A stretch of 64,000 nucleotides of DNA from Halorussus ruber. Its GTDB lineage: Archaea; Halobacteriota; Halobacteria; Halobacteriales; Haladaptataceae. Each line of letters starts with the position of its first letter. The first letter of the stretch is position 1. Below the pieces are notes generated by a model, which searched no databases, was not told the origin of the DNA, and saw nothing but the letters and a program-made list of their open reading frames with translations. Shown piece after piece: positions 8,230 to 15,871 of the stretch. The translations under genes were made by a program, and so were the position numbers. The stretch covers positions 186,001-250,000 of the forward strand of contig NZ_ML219768.1 in assembly GCF_004765785.1 (NCBI RefSeq), read 5' to 3'.

Positions 8230-10224
8230 CTAGAACTTCTCTAGCAGTCTGTCGTAGAACTGGCCGTTCGAATCCCCCGCCAGTTTCTCGACGATCAACT
8301 CCGGCGTCGAGCGCGCGAGGTGGTTCTTCACGGGCGAGCGATTGACGACCAACTCGCCGTCCTCCAGTCCCTTGGCCTCGATGCCGTCCACCGGCACGTC
8401 GTAGTCGGCCATCTCACGAATCTCCGCGGCGAGGTGCGAGACGAACACGCCGGTCACGTCCCGACCGCGCAACTCCTCTAAGATTCCGGCGATAATCTTG
8501 GCGCTCGCGCCGGGTTCGGTGATGCTCTCTAACTCGTCCACGAGGACCAACCTGTCCGCCCTCCCCTCGGTCAGCCCCGCGAACTCTCGGAGCGTGGACT
8601 CGAAGGCCCCGGCGTCCAGCGTCCCCTGCGTCTTGGCGTGGTAGTGGAGTTCGCCGAAGCGTTCGATGCGGACCTCCTCGGCGGGCACCGGCAGGCCCAT
8701 GTGGGCCAGAATCGTGACCAGCGCGACCAAATCCAGCGTCGAGGTCTTCCCGCCGCTGTTGACCCCAGAGAGGAGCGCCACGCCCGAGACGTCGTAATCG
8801 ACCGGTTCGACCGCCTCGAACTCCACGTCCAGCAGGGGCGAGCGTCCGCCCTCGATTTCGAATCCAGATTCCGACAGCTCCGCAGACTCCGCCCCGACGA
8901 ACTCGGGCATCACGCAGTCGAAGTCCCGAGCGAAGCGCGAGACCGCCAGCTCCACGTCCAACTCCAGCGCGGTCCGGACCAGCTCCTCGGCGTCGCCGCG
9001 GCGGTCCGCGAGGTCCGCGGCGAGTTCGCGCTTCCGACTGGCGGCCCGGCGGTCCTTGGCGGCCTGCAAGTCCTCTCGCAACCGGGAGACGACCTCCTCG
9101 TCGCGCTCGACAGGGAAACTCGGCTCCTCGGGGAAGGCCCGCCGAGCCACCTCGGCCTCGCCGGGAGACAGGTCCAGCGAGTCGATTAGCTCCTCGCGGG
9201 CCTGTCCGACCGCGGCGGCGTACTCGTCGCTCAACTCCCGCGACAGAAGCGAATCGACGCCAGCGCCCTGTTCGACCAGCGAGAGGAGGTCCGACCCCTC
9301 GACGGTCACGTCCTGCTCCTCGATGGCGTCCCGAAGCGCGTCGTTGGCGACGCTCTCGGCGGTCGAGACCGCCGCGTCCAAGTCGTCGATGGCCCGCGAG
9401 AGCCGGTCCAACTCGTCGTCGCCGACGACAGTCCCATCCGAGTCAACCCGGTCGAGCGCCGCCTCCAGCGCGTCGATGTCCAGCGGCGGGTCGATGCCCG
9501 CGGCGCGGTGGACCCGCGCGGCGGCCTGCAAGCACTCGCGGTTCGCGGCGTAGAACGCCAGCACGCGCTCGGGGACGATTTCGGCGGGGCGCTCCAGCGC
9601 GTCCGGTTCGACCCGCACGTCGCCCTCGACGGTCACGCCAGCGAACTCCTCGTCCAGCGCGACCACCGTCGAGTAGCCCCGCGCGAGGTCCGCCAAGTCG
9701 CGGGCGTCCTCGACCACTTCGACGGTCAACTCGGGAATCGTCTGCTGGGCCTCGCTGTAGCGCTCGGCGTCGGCGGTCGCCAGACACCGGTCGCGGACCG
9801 TCACGTCCCGCGGCGCGGAGAGCGGTTCCACGTCTTCGAGCGCGTCCAGTACCTCCGTGTCGGGAGCGCGCTCCAGCGCCCCCGCGGCGAACTCCCGTAC
9901 CTCCTCGATGCGGGACTGGACGCCGCTGGGATAGAGCGTTTCGAGTCGCTTCTCGCCGTAGCTCGTGACCGTCCGGTCTTTCAGCAGGCCGAGCGCGTCC
10001 CGGTAAATCTCCTTCGCGCGGTCGGTCGCCAGAAAGCCGCCGGGGTCGCCGTGGCGCTCCCGGATGGCTCCGCGCGCGATGGCCGCCGCCCGGCCCTCGG
10101 TGATGCCCGGCGCGCTGGCGATTTCCGCCACGTCGCCCGTCTTCAGCGCGCGCTCCGGGTCGTCCAGCTCCGAGAGCGCCGACGCCGTCTTCGACCCGAC
10201 GCCCGGTATCGCCTCCAACTCCAT
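8230..10224 (-). CDS. MutS-family ATPase with N-terminal helix-hairpin-helix
   Basis: A 664-residue DNA-repair-type ATPase. The N-terminus (1-50) carries helix-hairpin-helix motifs (AIPGVGSKTASAL and APGITEGRAAAI). The middle is a long acidic helical region equivalent to the MutS lever/clamp. The C-terminal ATPase holds Walker A SGVNSGGKTSTLD, Walker B RLVLVDELES and the EPGASAKI trans segment. It lacks the mismatch-recognition domain of MutS1 and resembles the archaeal MutS-like/MutS2-type proteins. Roles in recombination or branched-DNA handling are inferred. Confidence 0.82.
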   Translation of the reverse strand: MELEAIPGVGSKTASALSELDDPERALKTGDVAEIASAPGITEGRAAAIARGAIRERHGDPGGFLATDRAKEIYRDALGLLKDRTVTSYGEKRLETLYPSGVQSRIEEVREFAAGALERAPDTEVLDALEDVEPLSAPRDVTVRDRCLATADAERYSEAQQTIPELTVEVVEDARDLADLARGYSTVVALDEEFAGVTVEGDVRVEPDALERPAEIVPERVLAFYAANRECLQAAARVHRAAGIDPPLDIDALEAALDRVDSDGTVVGDDELDRLSRAIDDLDAAVSTAESVANDALRDAIEEQDVTVEGSDLLSLVEQGAGVDSLLSRELSDEYAAAVGQAREELIDSLDLSPGEAEVARRAFPEEPSFPVERDEEVVSRLREDLQAAKDRRAASRKRELAADLADRRGDAEELVRTALELDVELAVSRFARDFDCVMPEFVGAESAELSESGFEIEGGRSPLLDVEFEAVEPVDYDVSGVALLSGVNSGGKTSTLDLVALVTILAHMGLPVPAEEVRIERFGELHYHAKTQGTLDAGAFESTLREFAGLTEGRADRLVLVDELESITEPGASAKIIAGILEELRGRDVTGVFVSHLAAEIREMADYDVPVDGIEAKGLEDGELVVNRSPVKNHLARSTPELIVEKLAGDSNGQFYDRLLEKF

Positions 10225-10281
10225 TCGGGCAGGAGTACCGACCGCTGGCTTAAAAACGTTCGTGGGCTGGTACGTGCCAGC

Positions 10282-10416
10282 TCACGCCTTCTTGGTCAAG
10301 TTCCCGGGTTCCTTGTCGGGGTAGGGAAGCACGGCTTCCCGAATCGTGGGGTCTGTACCCATCTCTAGCAGGGAGCGCCGGGTCCATTCGGTTTCGTCCG
10401 CGCTGTCGTCTTCCAC
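10282..10416 (-). CDS. Small acidic protein of 44 residues
   Basis: The frame reads from GTG 10416: MEDDSADETEWTRRSLLEMG, then a segment containing PTIREAVLPYPDKEPGNLTK. The codon pattern is haloarchaeal. A TATA-like TTTTATA on this strand (complement of 10441-10447) is placed about 26 bases before the GTG, matching a leaderless transcript. A longer 59-residue version from ATG 10461 is possible. Function unknown. It is divergent from the SagB-type gene. Confidence 0.5.
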   Translation of the reverse strand: MEDDSADETEWTRRSLLEMGTDPTIREAVLPYPDKEPGNLTKKA

Positions 10417-10466
10417 ACGAAGTAGAGAAGACCGCACCCGTATAAAATTCCGCCAAGCCATCTCCG

Positions 10467-10473
10467 TATTTAA
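10467..10473 (+). promoter_or_regulatory. TATA-like box of the SagB-type gene
   Basis: TATTTAA lies about 53 bases before ATG 10523, placing the transcript start near 10496 with a leader of about 27 bases. It sits back to back with the box serving the small gene on the other strand. Confidence 0.4.
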
Positions 10474-10522
10474 GCTGTGAGTCAGCGACGAGCTTTTCAC
10501 AGGAATCGTGGTAACTGATTGC

Positions 10523-12157
10523 ATGACTGACCGCGTGACGGCTCGCGAGTATCACGAGCGAACGAAGCACTCGCCCGAGAAGTTCCGGCGCTCGGACTTC
10601 TCGCTCGACTTCTCGAACAAGCCCACGCCGTACAAGACCTACCGCGACCTGCCTCGCGTCGAACTCGCGCGCCGAGTCCGGCCAGCACAAATCCCTGCGC
10701 TCGCCGCCATCGCCACCCGAAATAGCGCTTTCGACCGCACTTCCGACCTCGATTTCGACGCCCTGACGCAACTGTGCTACTACTCGGCGGGCGTCACGAA
10801 GGAACTCCAGCGAGGAGACCGCACCGTCCGCTTCCGGGCCGCCGCCTGCACCGGGGCACTCTACCACATCGACCTCTATCTCGTTACGGGGGATTGCGTT
10901 GCGCCGACGGCGCAACGAGACGGAGGCGGTGGAACCGCCGACGCCGAACTCGACGCTGGCGTCTACCACTTCGACCCCCGGACGCTCTCGCTCGACGTAA
11001 TTCGAGAGGGCGACTTTCGGGGCGTCCTCGCGGACGCGACAGGGAAAAAATCGCGGGTCACCGACGCCCCCGTCACGTTCGTCGCCACCTCGACGTGGTG
11101 GCGCAACGCCTGGAAGTACCGCGAGCGAACGTATCGCCACGCCTTCTGGGATTCGGGCACGGTGCTGGCGAACCTGCTGGGAGTCGCCCACGCCCTCGAC
11201 CTCCCGGCGAGCGTGGTCGCCGGATTCGCCGACCAGCAGGTCGCGGACCTCCTCGGCGTGGACCCCGAGCGCGAGGCACCCCTCGAACTCGTTCCGGTGG
11301 GGGCAGGAGACAGAGGAGTTGGCGGTGCTGGCGGTGACTCGGATGATTCGTCCCCTCCCGTGCCCGAGGTGGACCCCATCAATCCCGCGACCGAACCCCT
11401 CTCGCCCGACGAGAAGCGGTACGACCTGATTCCGGCGGCCTACCGCGGGTCGGCACTCGAAGACGGGCAGGCGGCCCGCGAGTGGCGCGAGCGTTCTGCC
11501 TCGGAATCGGGCGCAGGGCCAGAATCCGGCGTCGCCACCCGGCCTGCCGGAGAGGACGACCGCGTCCTCCTCGACCCGGTAGACGACGCCAGCGCCGCCA
11601 AGACGCCGCTCTACTGGGCGGTTCAGCGCCGCGGCTCCTGTCGGGAGTACGAGCGCGACGCGCTCAACTTCCGGAAGGTCTCGACCGTGCTGGACCGGGC
11701 CGTCAGGGGATTCCCGGCCGACTTCCGGAATCCGGACGGTCCGGCGCTCCAGTTCAACGACTGCTATCTCGCGGTCCACGACGTGTCGGGCGTTCCCTCC
11801 GGCGCGTACCACTTCCATCCCGAGGACGGCGAACTCGAACTGCTCCGCGAGGGCGAGTTCCGGAGCGAAGTCGGCCACCTCGCGCTCGACCAGCGACTCG
11901 CCGCCGACGCGGGCCTCTGCGCCTTCTTCCTGACCGATTTGGACGCCGTGACGAATCGCCTCGGCGACCGGGGGTACCGCGCGGCCCAACTGGAGGCATC
12001 GCTGACGGCGGGCCGGTTGTATCTGGGAGCCTACGCCCACCAAAATCTCGGCGCGACCGGACTGACCTTCTACGACGACCTGGTGACCGAGTTCTTCGAA
12101 CCGCGCGCCGAGGAGCAGACGCCGACTTTCCTCTGGACGCTCGGTCGTCCCGCATAA
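10523..12157 (+). CDS. SagB/ThcOx-type nitroreductase-fold dehydrogenase, tandem domains
   Basis: A 544-residue protein with two nitroreductase-like halves (about 30-270 and 355-540). The halves are joined by an acidic linker containing PEVDPINPATEPLSPDEKRY. Each half has the SagB pattern: a Tyr/Arg-rich start (RGSCREYERDALNF in the second), FRAAACTGALYHIDLYLV or the matching FNDCYLAVHDVSGVPSGAYH, and a C-terminal QNLGATGLTFYDD. In known systems SagB-type FMN enzymes oxidise azolines to azoles in modified peptides; related stand-alone enzymes are uncharacterised. No YcaO cyclodehydratase is in the window. ATG 10523 is chosen over GTG 10508. Confidence 0.8.
   Translation: MTDRVTAREYHERTKHSPEKFRRSDFSLDFSNKPTPYKTYRDLPRVELARRVRPAQIPALAAIATRNSAFDRTSDLDFDALTQLCYYSAGVTKELQRGDRTVRFRAAACTGALYHIDLYLVTGDCVAPTAQRDGGGGTADAELDAGVYHFDPRTLSLDVIREGDFRGVLADATGKKSRVTDAPVTFVATSTWWRNAWKYRERTYRHAFWDSGTVLANLLGVAHALDLPASVVAGFADQQVADLLGVDPEREAPLELVPVGAGDRGVGGAGGDSDDSSPPVPEVDPINPATEPLSPDEKRYDLIPAAYRGSALEDGQAAREWRERSASESGAGPESGVATRPAGEDDRVLLDPVDDASAAKTPLYWAVQRRGSCREYERDALNFRKVSTVLDRAVRGFPADFRNPDGPALQFNDCYLAVHDVSGVPSGAYHFHPEDGELELLREGEFRSEVGHLALDQRLAADAGLCAFFLTDLDAVTNRLGDRGYRAAQLEASLTAGRLYLGAYAHQNLGATGLTFYDDLVTEFFEPRAEEQTPTFLWTLGRPA
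10898..10916 (+). repeat. Palindrome inside the SagB-type coding region
   Basis: GTTGCGCC, three bases, then GGCGCAAC form an 8-bp stem within the first nitroreductase half. It encodes part of a poorly conserved-looking linker (VAPTAQRDGGGG). It may be a short hairpin insertion tolerated in a surface loop. Confidence 0.5.
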
Positions 12158-12217
12158 AAAGAAGCGAGAGGTGTCACCCTCGGTCTACCGCAACCTGTCG
12201 CGGAGCGACCTGTGTCC

Positions 12218-12799
12218 TCACAGGCAACAGCCGTCCTGCTCCCACGAGCTACAGTCGGTCCCGTCGGTGTACTCACAGCAGTGGCGCTTGAGATAGACGG
12301 CCTCGTTGCTCTGGTCGGAACAGGCGTAGTTCGTGCAGTCGTACTCGTAGTAGCAGTGGTCTTCGGTACTCACATCGTCGTCGCCCGCCGCCGAGCGGAG
12401 CGTGAACGGCGACTCGTCGCCCGTCGGTTTGACGGACGCACCGCTTTCGGAGTGGTCGGGGAGAACTTCGACCGTGACCTCGTGGGCCGCCGTCTCCTTC
12501 GTCGCCACGATTTTCGCGCCGTCGTCGCTCACCGAGAGCGTGGCGTCCGAGAGGTCGAACGCGGCCGCCGACGCGCTCTGGATGACTCCTCGGTCGGCGA
12601 GTTCGGACAGGACGGGCGTCGCGTGAGCGTCGAAGGCCTCCTCGACGGCGTCGGCCGCCCCGAACTGGGCGCGCAGTTCGGCGGCGCGAGTGTCGGAGAC
12701 GCTCGCGCTGGCGACGCCGGACGCGCCGAACGCGAGGCCGGTCGCGCCGATGCTCTTCAGCAGTCGTCGTCGGGTCGTATCGGTCTGGTCTGGTGCCAT
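12218..12799 (-). CDS. Tat-exported protein with Cys-rich C-terminus
   Basis: A 193-residue precursor. Residues 8-32 form a twin-arginine signal (TRRRLLKSIGATGLAFG followed by ASGVASA). The middle is Ala-rich and acidic. The last ~50 residues hold eight cysteines, including two adjacent pairs (HCCEY and the terminal GCCL). The layout of Tat leader, propeptide-like middle and compact Cys-rich tail recalls halocin C8-type secreted peptides, but the sequence is not HalC8. It converges with the SagB-type gene, 60 bases away. Confidence 0.72.
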   Translation of the reverse strand: MAPDQTDTTRRRLLKSIGATGLAFGASGVASASVSDTRAAELRAQFGAADAVEEAFDAHATPVLSELADRGVIQSASAAAFDLSDATLSVSDDGAKIVATKETAAHEVTVEVLPDHSESGASVKPTGDESPFTLRSAAGDDDVSTEDHCYYEYDCTNYACSDQSNEAVYLKRHCCEYTDGTDCSSWEQDGCCL

Positions 12800-12972
12800 A
12801 CCAGATATATGTTAACGATTTACAGTATTAAATCTAGTTAGCTAGCTGAAAGAAAAGATTTGCACCATTACCCGGTGAGACAATTATATCATTTGTAGAT
12901 ATTTAATTTTGTTCTTAGACATAGAATTAGTTGTTTCTGGCAGTGGGATATTCGATAGCAACTCAGGAGAAC

Positions 12973-13239
12973 TTAATCGCGGAGACCCCACGGAAGTTCC
13001 CCGCCGTGGCCTTTGATATACTCCTTCGCATCCTCAATACTGGTTAGTCTCACGTTGTCCCGACTTCCCCCGTAGCCTTCGAGCGGTGCTTCAGGGTCAC
13101 GAATCATATCTCGGATGAGGTCCTCCGCACGACCTTGGTCACTTGTAGCACACCAGTTCTTCACCGTCTCTACCTGTTTCTTATGTCCGCCGACAACTCG
13201 ATTACGTGCGAGCTTCCGAACAAGTTTAATTCTCAACAT
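12973..13239 (-). CDS. Hypothetical basic protein
   Basis: An 88-residue protein, unusually basic for a haloarchaeon in its first half (MLRIKLVRKLARNRVVGGHK), with a C-terminal half containing RLTSIEDAKEYIKGHGG. No family is recognised. The surrounding DNA (12,800-13,400) is visibly AT-richer than the rest, suggesting acquired DNA. It is divergent from the winged-helix gene at 13393. Confidence 0.55.
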   Translation of the reverse strand: MLRIKLVRKLARNRVVGGHKKQVETVKNWCATSDQGRAEDLIRDMIRDPEAPLEGYGGSRDNVRLTSIEDAKEYIKGHGGELPWGLRD

Positions 13240-13342
13240 CTAATCGCTACTCATTATTATCTATTGGCGACTTTGTAGAGCATTGGGTTATATCTGTTGG
13301 TTAATAGCAACAGCTACGCGGTAAATATGTGGTGGGTGTGAT

Positions 13343-13373
13343 GTAAGTACCCCACAAGTATTAAGTAAGTACC
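13343..13373 (+). promoter_or_regulatory. Direct repeats flanking a TATA-like box
   Basis: GTAAGTACC occurs at 13343-13351 and 13365-13373, a 22-base period (about two helical turns). The TATA-like AGTATTAAG lies between, about 30 bases before ATG 13393. The placement fits an operator for the winged-helix protein encoded immediately downstream. Confidence 0.45.
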
Positions 13374-13392
13374 GTGCATCCACCTAAGTAGA

Positions 13393-13728
13393 ATGAGTAC
13401 CCCGAAAAAGAAAGATAAGACTCAGCAAGCGGCCGGGGAAGATACGGTCCTGACTGATGTTCTTGGACCGCATGCTAAAGTCAAAATTATTACAGTATTA
13501 ATCGGAGAGAGCGACCGCGACCTCAACCCCACCGATATCTCTCGACTCGCTGGCATCGACCGAAGCACCTTCTACGAACACATCGACGACCTCGTTGCCT
13601 ACGGCGTGGTCGAGGAGACCCGGACCGTCGGCAACAGCCAGATGTACCAAATCAACCGCGACAACCCCGCCGCCGAGGACTTGGCTCAGTTGGAGTGGGA
13701 CCTGCTGGACTACATTCCCGAGGAGTAA
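13393..13728 (+). CDS. Winged-helix transcriptional regulator
   Basis: A 111-residue protein. After a Lys/Gln-rich leader it has a winged helix: GPHAKVKIITVLIGESDRDL, the HTH NPTDISRLAGIDRSTFYEHI, then a wing around VEETRTVGNSQMYQI. This matches the haloarchaeal winged-helix regulators often placed near mobile or stress genes. The first part is AT-rich and the second half GC-rich, an abrupt compositional change within the gene. Repeats in its promoter suggest self-regulation. Confidence 0.8.
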   Translation: MSTPKKKDKTQQAAGEDTVLTDVLGPHAKVKIITVLIGESDRDLNPTDISRLAGIDRSTFYEHIDDLVAYGVVEETRTVGNSQMYQINRDNPAAEDLAQLEWDLLDYIPEE

Positions 13729-13798
13729 CCCGACTTTTGTTCACGGTTCGTCGCCGCGTTCAACGCACTTTTCTCCCGCAGACGCAAAGTCCCGAGAC

Positions 13799-14704
13799 AT
13801 GGCTACCGTAGCGGAGAAAGCGCAGGCGGTTCGAGACGACCTCGCGGAGCGCGAGGGCGTGCTGGTCGCCTTCTCGGGCGGGGTGGATTCGAGCGTCGTG
13901 GCGGCGCTGGCACACGACGCGCTCGGCGACGACGCCGTGGCGTGTACCGCCAAGAGCGAGACCCTGCCGGAGGCCGAACTGGACGACGCCAAGCGAGTCG
14001 CCGAGGAAATCGGGATTCGCCACGAAATCGTCTCGTTCTCGGAGTTGGACGACCCCGACTTCGTGGCCAACGACGACGACCGGTGTTATCACTGCCGGAC
14101 GATGCGCCTCGGCAAGATGTTCGAGGCCGCCGAGGAGTTGGGGATTCCGGTGGTCTGCGACGGCACGAACGCCAGCGACGCCGACAGCGGCCACCGGCCC
14201 GGCATGCAGGCAGTCGAGGAGTTAGACGCCTACTCCCCGCTGCTTTCCCACGGCATCGACAAGGACGAGGTCCGGGAAATCGCCGACGAGCGGGGCCTCT
14301 CGGTCGCCGACAAGCCCTCGATGGCGTGTCTCTCCTCGCGGATTCCCACCGGTCTCGAAGTCACCGAGCAGAAGCTCTCGCGCGTCGAGCAGGCCGAGAC
14401 TTTGCTCCGCCAGTGGGGGTTCTCGCAGTTCCGCGTGCGTGACCACGACGGCCTCGCTCGCATCGAAGTCGCAGAGGAGGAACTGGAGACCGCGCTGAAC
14501 TCCGACTTCGTCGAGGCCGCCCGCGACCACATGACCGACGCGGGCTTCGACCACGTGACGCTCGACCTCCACGGCTATCAGACCGGAAGCGTCAGTCCCG
14601 AGGGAAGCGACGACGAGAGCGAATCGGGGTCTGAAACGGAGGACTCGGCGGACGAACCGCTCGTGGAGGATGTCTTTTCTTCGGAGTATCCGACTGCGGA
14701 GTAG
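13799..14704 (+). CDS. larE: LarE-type ATP-dependent sulfur transferase
   Basis: A 301-residue PP-loop enzyme. LarE adenylates the carboxylates of pyridinium-dicarboxylate mononucleotide and installs sulfur during synthesis of the nickel-pincer cofactor. Visible are the PP-loop FSGGVDSS (25-32), CYHC (Cys96, Cys99), NASDADSGHRPGMQA, and Cys177 in SMACLSS at the sacrificial-cysteine position. Three cysteines in this pattern resemble the iron-sulfur LarE type. LarB, LarC and a racemase are not in the window. ATG 13799 is chosen because the frame upstream overlaps the regulator gene. Confidence 0.85.
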   Translation: MATVAEKAQAVRDDLAEREGVLVAFSGGVDSSVVAALAHDALGDDAVACTAKSETLPEAELDDAKRVAEEIGIRHEIVSFSELDDPDFVANDDDRCYHCRTMRLGKMFEAAEELGIPVVCDGTNASDADSGHRPGMQAVEELDAYSPLLSHGIDKDEVREIADERGLSVADKPSMACLSSRIPTGLEVTEQKLSRVEQAETLLRQWGFSQFRVRDHDGLARIEVAEEELETALNSDFVEAARDHMTDAGFDHVTLDLHGYQTGSVSPEGSDDESESGSETEDSADEPLVEDVFSSEYPTAE

Positions 14705-14944
14705 CGACTCGGAGGACTGGGATTTTCGCGTCGCTCGCCAGTCGGGTCTGAGAAATGGCATGGGCGTTCGCACCCAGGGTGGCAGTTTGCTGGCACGCGA
14801 ACTGCGATTTGTAGCTGCTGGCACGCGAGCTATAGTTGGCAGGCGCGAACGCTACCAACTTGTTTGGAGTCCGGGCCCTTAGTTATACGCCGATTACGCG
14901 ACGAGAAACGAGTCGTTGGCGCGGCCGAAACGGAAGCGCGGCGG
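14705..14944. repeat. Repeat-rich intergenic region
   Basis: No gene is seen. CTGGCACGCGA occurs at 14790-14800 and 14818-14828, with related GGCAGGCGCGAAC further on (14838-14850). GCAGTT and AACTGC (near 14783 and 14800) could pair around the first copy. It lies between the convergent larE and tatC genes, so a bidirectional terminator is possible. Confidence 0.4.
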
Positions 14945-15778
14945 TCAGTTACCGGTCCACTTCAGGAGCGCCAGCGTCCCCTCGAAGAGGGTAATCATCG
15001 TCAGCGTGACGAGGATGGGAGCCATCCCGGTCGGGTCCGGCGTGAACAGGAAGGAGATGCCGAGGAAGGCACCCCAGAACAGCAGGCGACGGTCGGCCAG
15101 CCAGCGCCGCGTGGTCAGCCCCATCATGATGGCGAGCATGATGAACAGCGGAATCTGGAACACGACCGCCAGATAGCCCATCAGCATCAGGATGAGGTTG
15201 AACGTCTTGGTGAGACCGAACGCGAGCGCGGCGGCGTCCTCGGTGTAGGTGATGAAGTAGGTGAACACCGCGGGGAGGACGAGGAAGTACGCGAAGCTCA
15301 CGCCGACGAACGCCAGCACGAGGCTGGTCGGCACCGCCGAGAGGTAGTAGCGTCGCTCGTGGGGATACAGCCCGGGGCGCATGAACAGGTACGTCTCGTA
15401 GACGAAGACCGGAAGCGCGATGATGACGCCCGCGAGGCTGGCGACCTTGAGTCTGGTCAGCACCAGCGCGAGCGGGTGGTACAACCGCGGTCGGGCCTGC
15501 TCGCCCAACTGCTCGAAGGGCATGATGTTGTACCAGAGGAAGTTGATGACTTGCTCGGAGAACGGGAGCGCAATCGCGGTGACGACGCCCGCGATGGCGA
15601 TGACGATTCCCAGCCGTTTTACCATCTCCTCGATGTGGTCGGCCAGCGGCATCTCCTCGTCTTCAATCGGCTCGTCCGGCGTCGCGGCCGGGTTGTTCAG
15701 CGTTTCCGTCTCTCGCGGACCGCCGGGCTCGTCGGCTGGCGAGAGATTGCTGGCCGTCGCCTCCGATTCGTCAGCCAT
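14945..15778 (-). CDS. tatC: TatC, twin-arginine translocase receptor (single-domain)
   Basis: A 277-residue polytopic protein that recognises twin-arginine signals and docks folded cargo at the membrane. A ~45-residue acidic tail precedes MPLADHIEEMVKRLG, the usual TatC start. Six membrane segments follow, with conserved P(V)FVYETYLFMRPGLYPHERR in the first cytoplasmic loop and FLFTPDPTG near the end. It is divergent from the double TatC at 15872, 93 bases away, which presumably holds both promoters. This corresponds to haloarchaeal TatCo. Confidence 0.93.
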   Translation of the reverse strand: MADESEATASNLSPADEPGGPRETETLNNPAATPDEPIEDEEMPLADHIEEMVKRLGIVIAIAGVVTAIALPFSEQVINFLWYNIMPFEQLGEQARPRLYHPLALVLTRLKVASLAGVIIALPVFVYETYLFMRPGLYPHERRYYLSAVPTSLVLAFVGVSFAYFLVLPAVFTYFITYTEDAAALAFGLTKTFNLILMLMGYLAVVFQIPLFIMLAIMMGLTTRRWLADRRLLFWGAFLGISFLFTPDPTGMAPILVTLTMITLFEGTLALLKWTGN

Positions 15779-15871
15779 TCAGTCGCTCTAAGCAGTCCTG
15801 TCATTATAGGCTTTCTTCTCTTGGAAGGACGAGAAGATTGATAACTAAGACACGGCTACCCTTCCCAAAGA

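Noticed and set aside
8260-8285. tRNA-like TTCGAATCC sequence
   Set aside because: It lies inside the MutS-like coding region, and no acceptor stem or anticodon arm can be paired around it.
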